Assembly: GCA_036504215.1 (NCBI GenBank)
Contig: DASXVO010000085.1
Location: forward strand, 1 to 64,000
DNA length: 64,000 nt
Reading direction: 5' to 3'
Origin: Vicinamibacterales bacterium
GTDB lineage: Bacteria; Acidobacteriota; Vicinamibacteria; Vicinamibacterales; Fen-181
Every line of letters starts with the position of its first letter. Within the stretch, counting starts at the first letter, position 1. The translations under genes and the position numbers were made by a program. The notes beneath the pieces were generated by a model. The model saw nothing but the letters and a program-made list of their open reading frames with translations. It made no database searches and had not been told where the DNA came from. Below, one piece after another: positions 33,254 to 42,025 of the stretch.

Positions 33254-33751
33254 TTACCGCGTCGGAGGGACAACCGGAGGAAGATCGCTGCTCATGATCT
33301 GCCACTCGAACTTCCACTGCCCGCCGAACTTGCGCACGATCCAGATCACCTTGCCACGATCGTGCCGTGCAGCACTCCCGTCGGGCGGTCGCAGTGTGAG
33401 CGTGAAGGTGCCGGCGACGTACGCGAGCGGCCCATGCCCCTCAATCGCAATCGGCTCGATGGCCAGGTCGGTGGCCCCCTCGTCCTTCACACGCCCCTGG
33501 TAGTAGCCCTTCACGGTGTCGATGCCTCGCAGGATGCTCTGGTTCGCGGGCATCAACGCGGCGTTGCCCGAAAAGAACGTGCCGATCTTCGCGACATCCT
33601 TCGCGTTGTATGCGGCCACGAAATCGCGGACCATCTGCTTGATCTGATCGGCATCCGACGGGCCGAACTCCTGCGACGAGCTCGATCCCGCACAGGCCCC
33701 GAGGCTGACCACTGCTGCAAGCACGAGTACCTGTCGCAACCATCGATGCAT
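33254..33751 (-). CDS. SnoaL/DUF4440-like lipoprotein
   Basis: 165 residues from the ATG at 33751 with AGGAGG nine bases upstream. The signal peptide ends in a lipobox (VVSLGAC), so the protein is membrane-anchored. The remainder matches the SnoaL-like cone fold of the DUF4440 type: DADQIKQMVRDFVAAYNAKDVAKIGTFFSGNAALM, then GIDTVKGYYQG, and WIVRKFGGQWKFEWQIMSSD. Family members include steroid isomerase-like enzymes and binding proteins; no catalytic residues can be assigned here. It precedes, on the same strand, nothing obviously related. Confidence 0.85.
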   Translation of the reverse strand: MHRWLRQVLVLAAVVSLGACAGSSSSQEFGPSDADQIKQMVRDFVAAYNAKDVAKIGTFFSGNAALMPANQSILRGIDTVKGYYQGRVKDEGATDLAIEPIAIEGHGPLAYVAGTFTLTLRPPDGSAARHDRGKVIWIVRKFGGQWKFEWQIMSSDLPPVVPPTR

Positions 33752-33886
33752 CGTCGTGCCCCTCCTTGCCTGCATTGTAGGCCAGTTGCGCCGGCCAGCC
33801 TAGCGGTCCAGGCCGATCGCGTGCGAGCGCAGATCTCGTTCAGCCCTCCTGTGGCCAAGTGGGGACGGGGCCGTTCCTCCTCGCTC

Positions 33887-36800
33887 CTAGACGTCGGTTC
33901 CTCGCGGTGACACGCGAATGCCCGCTGGGCCATCGTCAGGTGACCGGTGCGTGGTGAGCTTGCCGCACTCGGCGTAGATCTTCTCGGCATCAGCCGCCAC
34001 TTCGCGGGGCAGGCGGCCCGCCGCGACCAACTTGCCAAGCCGGTTCCGGCTGAAGGGACACCGGTGTGTCGGTGTCCGGAACCAACAATCGCCATCAGCT
34101 CGCTTGGCCGTCGGAGTGAGCAACGGGATCGGGGAGCCCCAGAGATTGGCCTGCTCGCGGTCGAAGTCGTCGGTCAGGCCCCAGGCGGCGGCCCATCTGG
34201 TCTGCGCTTCCCGTTCACCCGGCTCTCTCGGATCGCCCTGCCCCGTCGGCCCGCTCAGGCGCGCCAGCGTCGCCAGCGTCATGGCGCACCCATGGGCGAT
34301 GCTCTGGGCCTGCCGCAGGCTCCTGAACCCGAGCATCGGATGGAATCCGTACGTGTCACACAACCAATGAGCCTTGACCGTGACGACGTGGAGATCGACC
34401 GGCGTCCACGCGTTGTCGGCCGTGTACAACCGTCTGAAGTCGTCCTGCGCTCCGGCGAACGCATCGACCTTCTGGTTGTAGCTGATGCTGACGACCCGCT
34501 TTCTGACGGCGGGCCACGCACCGGCGATCTTCCGCACCTCGGCGAGATCGTCGAGTTCTGGGATCTCGGGCTCGAGCGACGCCGTCAACAGCAGGTGGGG
34601 AACCGGCAAGCCGTCGAGCGTTGTCGGGCGCCGTTTGGCCAGCCCTGCATCCTCGGCCCGATCCAGGAACTGCGCGACGGCGTAGAGAGGCAGGTTGTCC
34701 ATGACGCCGCCGTCGGTGAACTGGTGGAGATCGGGCAGATCCGGACACACCTCGAAGCCCTGCCGGGGGCGGAACACGCCGGGAAACGCGCTGCTCGCCA
34801 GCAAGGCATCGAGGAGCCGCGTTCTCCGAGGAGGATTCTGATCGCCCTTGGGCAACATGCCCAGCACCTCGAGCTTACCGCTCTGGAGGTTCGTCGTCGT
34901 CACCAACAGGTACCTGAAATTGACCTGTCGACCGAAGTCCTCGAAGGTGATCTCCGACCCCGTGTGGTCGGGCGAGAGGACGTGCTTCTCGATCAGCCAG
35001 CGAAGACGTTCGGCGCCGAGGACCTCGAGACCGACCCCGCTGCGCTCGAGGTAGTGCTGGAGAGCGTCCAGCACCTTCCGGGAGGCACTGCCCCACGGTT
35101 GCTGGCGCACGATCCGCACGAGGTCCAGGAGTTCGAACGGCGCCACATAGAGGAGCCGTTCGATGCCTGCCACGACTCGCCGCGCCGTCCGACCGAAATA
35201 TGCCGTACCGCCGAGGTCGTAACGCCGGAAGAGGCGGTCCAGATCGCGGAGCGACACGCGGGTTTCGCCGGCTCGTAGCGTCAACCGTCTCACGAAGTCG
35301 GCGAAACGATCCGTGAGGATCAGTCGGTCGAGTTGCAGGAAGGTGGCGGCCAGCAGCGCACTGGTCTCATCGCGGCTCCGGCACGTGCCGACCGGCGAGG
35401 TCCGAGGCGTGGCGAAGAACCTGGTTGCCATCGCGGCGACGATCGATCCGACTGACGATCCGACGAACAGCTTCGGCGACAGGCCCGCCTCGGACGCGCC
35501 GATCATCACGCCAATCTGAAACACGCCACGAAACACGCCCCCGCTCATGAGCAGAACGCTCCACGGAGAGCCATCCGCGACGGGTGCACTCGCCACACCA
35601 GGGTCGACCCGCTCTTCGGCGGCCGCACCCGCCTTGGCGCTCGCGTCCTCGGGTGTCCTGGCAGCCAGGTCCGTGGCCGCATCGGCACCAGCCATGCGCG
35701 ACGCCCGCGCCGGGCAGCAGGCGCAGATCTCCGGCAGGCCGGGGCCGATGCTCTCGACGTGCGACGGCAACGGCACCAGGTTCGCGGCCCATCCGGCACA
35801 GCGCAGCGCAGTCCTCTGGCCACGCTCCGTGAGAAACGCCTGCAACGTGGCCCGGCAACCCTCCGCAACGGCCTCGTGGACGATGTCCTGCCGCTCGCGT
35901 TCGGTTGAGGCCGCCGCCAGCCGCTTGTTGACTTGCAGAGGGCTCGCCGCGTCGATCGGCTTGATGACGACGTTGAGGTAGGTCTTGTTGGCGCCGCCGG
36001 TGGTGGCCCTGTGCGGGTCCAACAATTTCGTGTAGCACTCCGTCAGTTGCCGTTCGAGCGTCGCGACCTGTTGCCGCTGGAGTTCGAGGACCCGCGCGAC
36101 GACATCGGTGAGGCGCGTGTGCGGAACGGTCTCGGCTCCAGTGCCGGCCGCCGATGGAAAGGGCCCGACGGCGTAGACCACGATTTGACCGGCGCTCGGA
36201 TTGACTCGCGTCCGCAGGTAGTCCATCAACGCCGTGATCGGCTCGTTCGCGATATTCGTGCCGTCCACATAGATGTGTTCGCCTCCATCGACTTGCAGGC
36301 TGACCGGCTTCAGAAAAGGCGAGACGGCAAGTGACGCCATCAAGGCGTCCACAATCGATACCTCCGACGGCCGGAGTGCATGGTCCTTGACGTCGGCGTC
36401 GGGAATTGCCGTCAGGGTCCTCTTTGCCAGATCCGCCGCGGCGGGGGCCACGTGCAGGCGACGCAAGCCGAGGTCCTGGCCGTCCCTGTGGTCCTCGCGC
36501 GAGAGCGACCACAGCGGGCGCGGCGCCTTGCTGGCCGACGACGCCTGATTCGGCGTTCGGGCGCGATCCAACACCTTTTGCAGCTCCAGCGACGATTCGC
36601 CGTAGTAGTCCGGGTCGAACAGCCGCACGAGGATCTGCTTGAGGTCATAAGACCCCGCCAGTTCCTCCCGCAGGTCGTAATACTTCAACAGGCGACGCGT
36701 GCAGACCGTCCATAGACGGGACGTCACGTGCCAATGCCAGGCCGTGAGGCCCGCGAGCAACACGACCGCGATCGCGATGATGAACGTGAGCGGTGCCACG

Positions 36801-37609
36801 AACGGCAAGGCCGCCACCACAGCGGGCGCAAGCAGCCACAGACCAGCGAACACGATGTAGGCCATCACCCACAGCAGCCGGGCCAGGATCTTCCGCAGCG
36901 GACGCCGCCATACCGACAACAGACGAGCGGCCGTCCTTCCGGACGCGCTGGCCGGGCCTCGCGGCATCACGACCCCGCGCACGAGCCCGAGGAGCGGCCC
37001 AATCAGGTGATGGGCATACAGCAGCACCAGGCCCCACAGGGAGAGCACCAGCGCAACGGTCTGACGGAACCGAACGGATCCGCGAAGCGCTGGAAGCGCG
37101 CGAAGCCCAAGCCCGATGCGTACGAAGCGGGTTGCCGCGGAGATCGGCAGGCCGACGGCGAGGATGTCGTTGGCGAGCCTGATGAGGCCGGAGCGCGACC
37201 CCACGGCCTCGTTCCGGTCGCGGCGCTCGTCCTCGACGTAGGTCGGTTGCACGAGCGACTGCAGCGGATGCTGCGCCTCGATCTCGTGAGGATCCGGGAG
37301 CAGCGACCTGAGCAGCTCGCCCGGAGCCTGGCTGTAAGCCTGCACGAAGGTGCGGAGTCTTGCGGCGCGGTCGTCCTCTCGCTGGCCGAGAATCTCGGCC
37401 ATCGCGGCCGCGCCTACCGCGCCCGCCGACACCCCCGAGAGCACGTGCGGCGGCTTCTCCCGATGAATGAGCAGCCACGCCTGCGCCACCCCCAGGTACA
37501 TGACCGTGTCGAAGCCCCCGCCGCGGAACGCAAAGGCCTCGACCTCCTCGCCGTCGGCACCGATGAGGGGAAATACTCCGCGCGACGAGGCCGTGGCCGT
37601 GTCGCTCAT
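33887..37609 (-). CDS. Double-patatin membrane phospholipase-like protein
   Basis: A 1,240-residue protein with two patatin (PNPLA) domains. The first has oxyanion FRGGGF (29-33), nucleophile S61 in GVSAG and D449 in YVDGT; its domain is split by two or three membrane segments (about 185-212 and 246-292). The second begins near 685 with MSGGVFRG, nucleophile S719 in GSSVG and D966 in TDGG. Both Ser-Asp dyads are intact. Patatins hydrolyse acyl esters of phospholipids. The start overlaps the stop of the DUF2235 gene by four bases (ATGA), so the two are coupled. A Cys-rich spot (CACCPA, about 629) and a C-terminal HRCPFSRNRLGK segment are unexplained. Two catalytic domains around membrane helices in one chain is unusual. 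Confidence 0.85.
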   Translation of the reverse strand: MSDTATASSRGVFPLIGADGEEVEAFAFRGGGFDTVMYLGVAQAWLLIHREKPPHVLSGVSAGAVGAAAMAEILGQREDDRAARLRTFVQAYSQAPGELLRSLLPDPHEIEAQHPLQSLVQPTYVEDERRDRNEAVGSRSGLIRLANDILAVGLPISAATRFVRIGLGLRALPALRGSVRFRQTVALVLSLWGLVLLYAHHLIGPLLGLVRGVVMPRGPASASGRTAARLLSVWRRPLRKILARLLWVMAYIVFAGLWLLAPAVVAALPFVAPLTFIIAIAVVLLAGLTAWHWHVTSRLWTVCTRRLLKYYDLREELAGSYDLKQILVRLFDPDYYGESSLELQKVLDRARTPNQASSASKAPRPLWSLSREDHRDGQDLGLRRLHVAPAAADLAKRTLTAIPDADVKDHALRPSEVSIVDALMASLAVSPFLKPVSLQVDGGEHIYVDGTNIANEPITALMDYLRTRVNPSAGQIVVYAVGPFPSAAGTGAETVPHTRLTDVVARVLELQRQQVATLERQLTECYTKLLDPHRATTGGANKTYLNVVIKPIDAASPLQVNKRLAAASTERERQDIVHEAVAEGCRATLQAFLTERGQRTALRCAGWAANLVPLPSHVESIGPGLPEICACCPARASRMAGADAATDLAARTPEDASAKAGAAAEERVDPGVASAPVADGSPWSVLLMSGGVFRGVFQIGVMIGASEAGLSPKLFVGSSVGSIVAAMATRFFATPRTSPVGTCRSRDETSALLAATFLQLDRLILTDRFADFVRRLTLRAGETRVSLRDLDRLFRRYDLGGTAYFGRTARRVVAGIERLLYVAPFELLDLVRIVRQQPWGSASRKVLDALQHYLERSGVGLEVLGAERLRWLIEKHVLSPDHTGSEITFEDFGRQVNFRYLLVTTTNLQSGKLEVLGMLPKGDQNPPRRTRLLDALLASSAFPGVFRPRQGFEVCPDLPDLHQFTDGGVMDNLPLYAVAQFLDRAEDAGLAKRRPTTLDGLPVPHLLLTASLEPEIPELDDLAEVRKIAGAWPAVRKRVVSISYNQKVDAFAGAQDDFRRLYTADNAWTPVDLHVVTVKAHWLCDTYGFHPMLGFRSLRQAQSIAHGCAMTLATLARLSGPTGQGDPREPGEREAQTRWAAAWGLTDDFDREQANLWGSPIPLLTPTAKRADGDCWFRTPTHRCPFSRNRLGKLVAAGRLPREVAADAEKIYAECGKLTTHRSPDDGPAGIRVSPRGTDV

Positions 37610-39858
37610 CGACGTCCTCCACCGCCCTGCCTGGTCACCGTCACGATGGCCGCCCCTCCCCTGTTGTTCTCGTACAGGGAGCGCCAGAAGGGCGATGGCA
37701 ACAGCGCGTCGTTCACGTAGAGGAAGATGCGGCCAGACTGTCGGGCGGTGAACTCGCTGAATCCCGGAGCGAGGGAATGGTATTCAGCGCCGCTCGCCCC
37801 GACGCGGACGACGGGCACGAACCAGTTCCAGGCCAGCACCCGCCTGAACGGGAGCGCCGGGTAGAAGACGGCCGGCCGCCGCCCGCTCGTGAATCCGGCC
37901 GGCGTTGTCACCAGGATGTCGCCGTCGTGCCACATGGCCTGCGGCTCTTGGGGAAGTTGGATGCCGATGCGATAGCGTTCGCCCCGCTCGACCCGCACGC
38001 CTGTCGCCCCACAGAACTCGTCGGGAGTGAACTCCACCGCCCAGGCACCAGGACCCGTGTTCGTGGTGTGGAGAACGGGTCCGTCGTCGCGGCACACGAA
38101 ACCCGACAGGTTCGCCGATTCGAAGGCCGCGCGATTCGCCGCGCCGATCACACCGACCACGAGTGCGACGAGCATCGTGACGCCGAAACAGAACGGGACG
38201 AGGTACGCGTTCAGCACCCCGAAGAGCCCGCGATACCACCGACTCGTCCGCAGCCGATACACCAGATTGCCTGGAACCGGGTGTGGCTGAACGGCCTTCG
38301 GCGGGGCGGCGACGATCGAACTCCAGAGACTCCGCATCCTGTCCGCAATCGCCTGCTTCAGGACGCTGCCAAGGTAGAGGGTCGCCGCGATCAGGAGGCC
38401 GCCGGCCAGGAGATGCAGCGGGTAGCTGCGATAGCAGGCGATCCAGGGTTCAGCCAGCGCCGGCAGCACCTTGGCGACGAGATCGACGAGGCCGGACAAC
38501 GCCGGCGCGTCGCCGTCGAGGAACCCGAGCCTGTCCTGGTAGGCGACAAACGGGCGCAGGGCAACGACCAGGGACACGGCCACGGACGTGAAGTACACGA
38601 CCCGCCGCCACCACACCAGGTCCCAGACCGCTTCCTGATCGCGGGACCGCGACAGGGATTGGGTCGCATCCTCGTAGGGGTTGGCCACGCCGTCGAGGAT
38701 CGACCCTGAGGAATCGACGACCGCGTAGTTCGCTGGCAGCACGACGGGCGCATAGCCGTCGGTTCCCGCGCGAATGCGCTCGAATGCGCTCTCGTGGATC
38801 TTCGGCCGGGCGACACTGACCCCGGCCGTCCGATCGCTGGAGAGCTTCGCGATGGCGCGAGGCTGATAGCGGTAGTACCCTGCCAGCCCGTGCCGGGAGT
38901 CGTAGATCGGGCCGTTGGTGTTGGCCTTGGTCCGCCACGCCGCAATGGCTCCTCCCTGCATCAGCAAGCCGCGTTTCACGGCCTGTTCCGCCATCCACAG
39001 CAAGGAGACGTGCGCGAGCGAGTCGTCCGGATAGCCGCCGCCGACGTTCGAGTGCACTCCGGCGAACCACACCTGGGTGATCCGCTCCTGGGCGATGTGA
39101 CTGGCGGGCTGCTGGCCGGCCTCGGTCCACAGCAGCGGGTGGAACGTGTTCCGCTCGTCGTCCAGCGAGAGGACGTGGCACGCCTTGTCGACGAGAGGGG
39201 ACAGTCGGCGGTCGCGCATCGACAGCGGCCATACCCACTGGTCCCAGCCCTTCGTCAGCTCGTCGATCGGCAGGCCGTAGGCGTCGACCGTGTCCCACAC
39301 GCCGACGAAGTCGATGTGCTGGTTCGTCAGTCGCTCGGCCTTGTCGTACGACTCGAGGCGGCGAATCCAGTCCCACGCGGACAGCAGCGCGTCCCGGACG
39401 TTTCGTATCGGCGTCACCAGCCCACGCGTCGCGTTGTAGCGGCGCCGATAGTGCCTGAACGCCCAGGCGACCAGCCGCGACAAATCGCTGCCGTCCTGGC
39501 CGACGATGATGCCCTGGCTGTCGATGAGGCCGATCAGCACGCGGATCGTGAACGCCCCGCGGCTGAAGCCGAGGGCGAAGACGTGGTCGCCCGGGCGGTA
39601 GTTCCTGCACAGGAAGGCGTAGAGGTCCCGCACGTTCCTCTTGAGCCCCCAGCCGAGCGCGCCGCCGAGGAACGCCATGGGCTTGAACGCCGACGTGCCC
39701 ACCCCATTGTCGTAGAAGGCGATCTGGTCCCCGCCGGACAGATCGAGAGCGTCGTAGATGCGCCAGACGTTCGTCTTGAACAGCTTCGCTGCGCTGTTCC
39801 CGGTTCCATCCGACAGGAGAACGATGTTCTTCGGACGCGGGGCGGCTCGATCGGCCAT
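37606..39858 (-). CDS. DUF2235 alpha/beta hydrolase with C-terminal membrane domain (Tle1-like)
   Basis: A 750-residue protein with GGAGG seven bases before its ATG. The DUF2235 domain is unmistakable: KNIVLLSDGTGNS at the N-terminus, FYDNGVGTS, nucleophile S99 in ALGFSRGAFTIRVL and DFVGVWDTVDAYG. After about residue 400 come several membrane helices (near 415-435, 455-475, 485-505, 555-580), then an exported beta-rich tail. The DUF2235 fold includes type VI secretion phospholipase effectors of the Tle1 group, but no secretion genes are nearby and the membrane anchor argues against a secreted effector. It is translationally coupled to the double-patatin gene, so a joint lipid-hydrolysing role is likely. 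Confidence 0.88.
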   Translation of the reverse strand: MADRAAPRPKNIVLLSDGTGNSAAKLFKTNVWRIYDALDLSGGDQIAFYDNGVGTSAFKPMAFLGGALGWGLKRNVRDLYAFLCRNYRPGDHVFALGFSRGAFTIRVLIGLIDSQGIIVGQDGSDLSRLVAWAFRHYRRRYNATRGLVTPIRNVRDALLSAWDWIRRLESYDKAERLTNQHIDFVGVWDTVDAYGLPIDELTKGWDQWVWPLSMRDRRLSPLVDKACHVLSLDDERNTFHPLLWTEAGQQPASHIAQERITQVWFAGVHSNVGGGYPDDSLAHVSLLWMAEQAVKRGLLMQGGAIAAWRTKANTNGPIYDSRHGLAGYYRYQPRAIAKLSSDRTAGVSVARPKIHESAFERIRAGTDGYAPVVLPANYAVVDSSGSILDGVANPYEDATQSLSRSRDQEAVWDLVWWRRVVYFTSVAVSLVVALRPFVAYQDRLGFLDGDAPALSGLVDLVAKVLPALAEPWIACYRSYPLHLLAGGLLIAATLYLGSVLKQAIADRMRSLWSSIVAAPPKAVQPHPVPGNLVYRLRTSRWYRGLFGVLNAYLVPFCFGVTMLVALVVGVIGAANRAAFESANLSGFVCRDDGPVLHTTNTGPGAWAVEFTPDEFCGATGVRVERGERYRIGIQLPQEPQAMWHDGDILVTTPAGFTSGRRPAVFYPALPFRRVLAWNWFVPVVRVGASGAEYHSLAPGFSEFTARQSGRIFLYVNDALLPSPFWRSLYENNRGGAAIVTVTRQGGGGRR

Positions 39859-39965
39859 GGGATGCCTCCGTCTGATCGGCGGTGGATGCCGAGCGACTCG
39901 AGTGTGCCGATGACCTCGCCGACGTGGGACCTGATTGAAACGACGAACCGGAGAGCCTTGGACAG

Positions 39966-39994
39966 ACAGTAGCGGTGACTGCGCGCCCGGTCAA
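39966..39994 (-). promoter_or_regulatory. Promoter of the DUF2235/patatin operon
   Basis: On the minus strand TTGACC (39994-39989), 17 bp and TACTGT (39971-39966) give a near-consensus sigma-70 promoter. It lies in the 230-bp gap behind the alpha/beta hydrolase gene and about 108 bp before the DUF2235 start. The lipolytic pair can therefore be transcribed independently of the upstream hydrolase operon. Confidence 0.55.
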
Positions 39995-40088
39995 TCCATT
40001 GCACGGAAAATCTTCACGCCGCAGAATCGCGCGGCAGGGCGGGGCTCTTTGGCACGGAACTGACCGGCGCGGCCCTTCACGGAGGCGG

Positions 40089-41096
40089 TCAGGGACGGCG
40101 CGATCCGGCGGTGGTCCGGACCCGCGAACTGGACCTCGATGTCGACGAGGACGCCCGTTTGATCCGCGAGCGCCCGGGAGGCGTTGGTTGCACGGTGATC
40201 TCGAGCCGTTGCTCCACCGTCAAGTCAGCGTACCACTCCGACAACGACTCGGCGGCCGCAAGCGCCACGACGAGCTCGATGACCTCCGGGTCGCTGTGGA
40301 TCATCACGTGGTTCAGGTCGTCGCAGCGTTCAATCGACACGTGGGCGTAGGTGTATCCCCACTTCTCCGGATCCACAATCGAGGCGTGCTTCTCCGAGCG
40401 CCGCCCTGCGCCCTCCGGCACGAACGCGTTGCTCCGCTCTTCGACAATGCCATCGTGTGGCCGCTGGATCTGGGGGGCCCACAGGGGAAAGAGCGCCAGC
40501 AGTTCGAATCCGACTCCAAGTGCAGCGAACAGCCTCGTCGACATCCTTCCATCGGCCCAGTCCCCACAATCCAGGATTGCACGCCCCTCGTGGAAATAGC
40601 GTGCTGGAAGCGAGACGTACTCGACGCCGCGCGCGAATGTCTCCCCCGTCGCAATCGGCTCCTTCATGAGCTGTGAGATGCGTGTCAATTCGAGGATCCC
40701 GGGGTGACGGAAGACGGCTGACACCCGCCCGGTGGCCTGGAGGACGAGTTGCGCGAGCAAGCCGGCCGTTGCGGTCCTCATGGCGCCGAAGTTCGGGGTC
40801 GCCAGCATGATGACTCGCCGTACGGTCGGCGCGTCCCCCGAGAGCACGGCGAGGCGGGCCACCAGGCCTCCCATGCTGTGACACACGAGGACGACCGGTC
40901 CCTCGATCCTCGCCAGCAGATCGGTCAGGGCTTGCGCGTTGTCCTCCAGGTCGCGGTGATAGTCGTACTCGAAGGTCACGCACGCCTCGAACACGCCCCG
41001 CGCCGTGCAGGCGTCGCTCATGTCCTTGAAGATGACGCCCGACGAGAAGATACCGTGCACGAACACCACGGTGGACCGGACGGCCGTCGAGTTCAC
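40089..41096 (-). CDS. Alpha/beta hydrolase, lipase-like esterase
   Basis: 335 residues from a GTG at 41096 that overlaps the preceding stop by four bases (GTGA). TVVFVHGIFSSG supplies the oxyanion region and S74 sits in VLVCHSMGG, the GxSxG nucleophile elbow. MLATPNFGAM follows, as in triacylglycerol lipases and PGAP1-like hydrolases. The histidine is probably within NHVMIHSDPEVIELV near the C-terminus. No signal peptide or membrane helix is seen, so it is probably cytoplasmic. The last 30 residues are Ser/Arg-rich. It is the second gene of a short operon just upstream of the DUF2235/patatin pair. Confidence 0.82.
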   Translation of the reverse strand: MNSTAVRSTVVFVHGIFSSGVIFKDMSDACTARGVFEACVTFEYDYHRDLEDNAQALTDLLARIEGPVVLVCHSMGGLVARLAVLSGDAPTVRRVIMLATPNFGAMRTATAGLLAQLVLQATGRVSAVFRHPGILELTRISQLMKEPIATGETFARGVEYVSLPARYFHEGRAILDCGDWADGRMSTRLFAALGVGFELLALFPLWAPQIQRPHDGIVEERSNAFVPEGAGRRSEKHASIVDPEKWGYTYAHVSIERCDDLNHVMIHSDPEVIELVVALAAAESLSEWYADLTVEQRLEITVQPTPPGRSRIKRASSSTSRSSSRVRTTAGSRRP

Positions 41097-41842
41097 GATG
41101 CCCTCCGTTCACCTGACAGACGCGCTTCCGGCTCGAGCCACTGGCTGACGAACAGCTGCACGCCTCGCCCGGGCCGGTCGGGCCTGGTGGTCAGGGCACG
41201 TCCCATGTTGCAGCGGATCGTCATCATCGGCGCGCTTCCGCCGACCGGTCGTCCGCAGACGGTCGGCACCGACGCCACAACGGTCCCGTGGCTGTCGAGC
41301 CTGATCAAGCAGATCGCCGCAAGGTCGGATGACGCGGCCGTGACCGACCGCGGCAGTTGAACACAGAAGTGAAGAAACTCGCTGTCCTGGCTCGAGGGAG
41401 ATACGCCAGGCGCGCATTCGAGCAGCGGTGACGCGAGAATCAGGTTTTGATCCTCAGCAATCTGAAGACCGTGGTCCGGTTCCACCTCGGAGGCTCCCCG
41501 CGCAAAACGCTCCGCGGCGTCCGCATCGCTTGCCCACGGTCGGTCGTCGACGGGCGGCAGTCGGAACCGATCCCCACCAAGGCGGCTTGAAACCGCCATG
41601 TGACCGGCTTGGTCGGGTCCCCAGGCGAGGAGCGCCAGCAGTTCCCGTTCTCCACCCAGGCCGCGGATCATCGGCGTCAGGTGTTCGAGACCGAACTCTT
41701 GAAAACGACCAGCCGTGGGCGCGAGGTCTGGCGGCGCCAGCGCTTTCATGGATGACAGCAAGTACCGCAACCGCGAGCGCAGATACGCGCTCTCCTGGAG
41801 GCGGGTGAGGCTCTCGACATCGTGCGCGCCCTCGACAATCAC
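41093..41842 (-). CDS. Unrecognised 249-residue protein, coupled to the esterase
   Basis: I do not recognise this protein. It begins at GTG 41842, overlapping by four bases the stop of a 16-codon frame with a good ribosome site, and ends four bases inside the esterase gene. An N-terminal helical part (VESLTRLQESAYLRSRLRYLLSSM) is followed by mixed alpha/beta sequence and a C-terminal stretch with two strand-like segments (AAICLIRLDSHGTVVASVPT, MMTIRCNMGRAL). No membrane helix, signal peptide or known catalytic motif is seen. Packing between coupled genes and normal codon composition support a real gene. It may be a regulator or partner of the hydrolase. Confidence 0.6.
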   Translation of the reverse strand: MIVEGAHDVESLTRLQESAYLRSRLRYLLSSMKALAPPDLAPTAGRFQEFGLEHLTPMIRGLGGERELLALLAWGPDQAGHMAVSSRLGGDRFRLPPVDDRPWASDADAAERFARGASEVEPDHGLQIAEDQNLILASPLLECAPGVSPSSQDSEFLHFCVQLPRSVTAASSDLAAICLIRLDSHGTVVASVPTVCGRPVGGSAPMMTIRCNMGRALTTRPDRPGRGVQLFVSQWLEPEARLSGERRAS

Positions 41843-41889
41843 CTGGCGAGCCGCGAACCGACCTTGATCCTGATCTCAGCGGAAGTCAT
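41839..41889 (-). CDS. 16-codon ORF, leader peptide or displaced N-terminus of the next gene
   Basis: ATG at 41889 is preceded by GAGGGAG at proper distance and opens MTSAEIRIKVGSRLAR, ending in TGA at 41841-41839 that overlaps the GTG of the 249-residue gene. The ribosome site is better than that of the GTG itself. Either this is a coupled leader peptide, or the larger protein truly starts here and a one-base change (biological or sequencing) separates the frames. Confidence 0.4.
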   Translation of the reverse strand: MTSAEIRIKVGSRLAR

Positions 41890-42025
41890 GACGGCTCCCT
41901 CGGAAGAAACACTCGGAAGCCCGTGGGCTCAACCTGCCCTCGTGGTGCGCCGGCCGCGGTCGTCGTCGCGTTCGACGGATTGCGCTCGTCAGGACGATTG
42001 GAGGCTGTGGGAACCTCAGGCCCGC

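Noticed and set aside
33887-39858. Type VI secretion effector cluster
   Set aside because: DUF2235 resembles Tle1, but there is no VgrG, PAAR, Hcp or immunity gene and both proteins carry membrane segments.
40505-40525. AGTTCGAATCC, resembling a tRNA T-loop
   Set aside because: No acceptor or anticodon stems around it; it lies within the hydrolase coding sequence.
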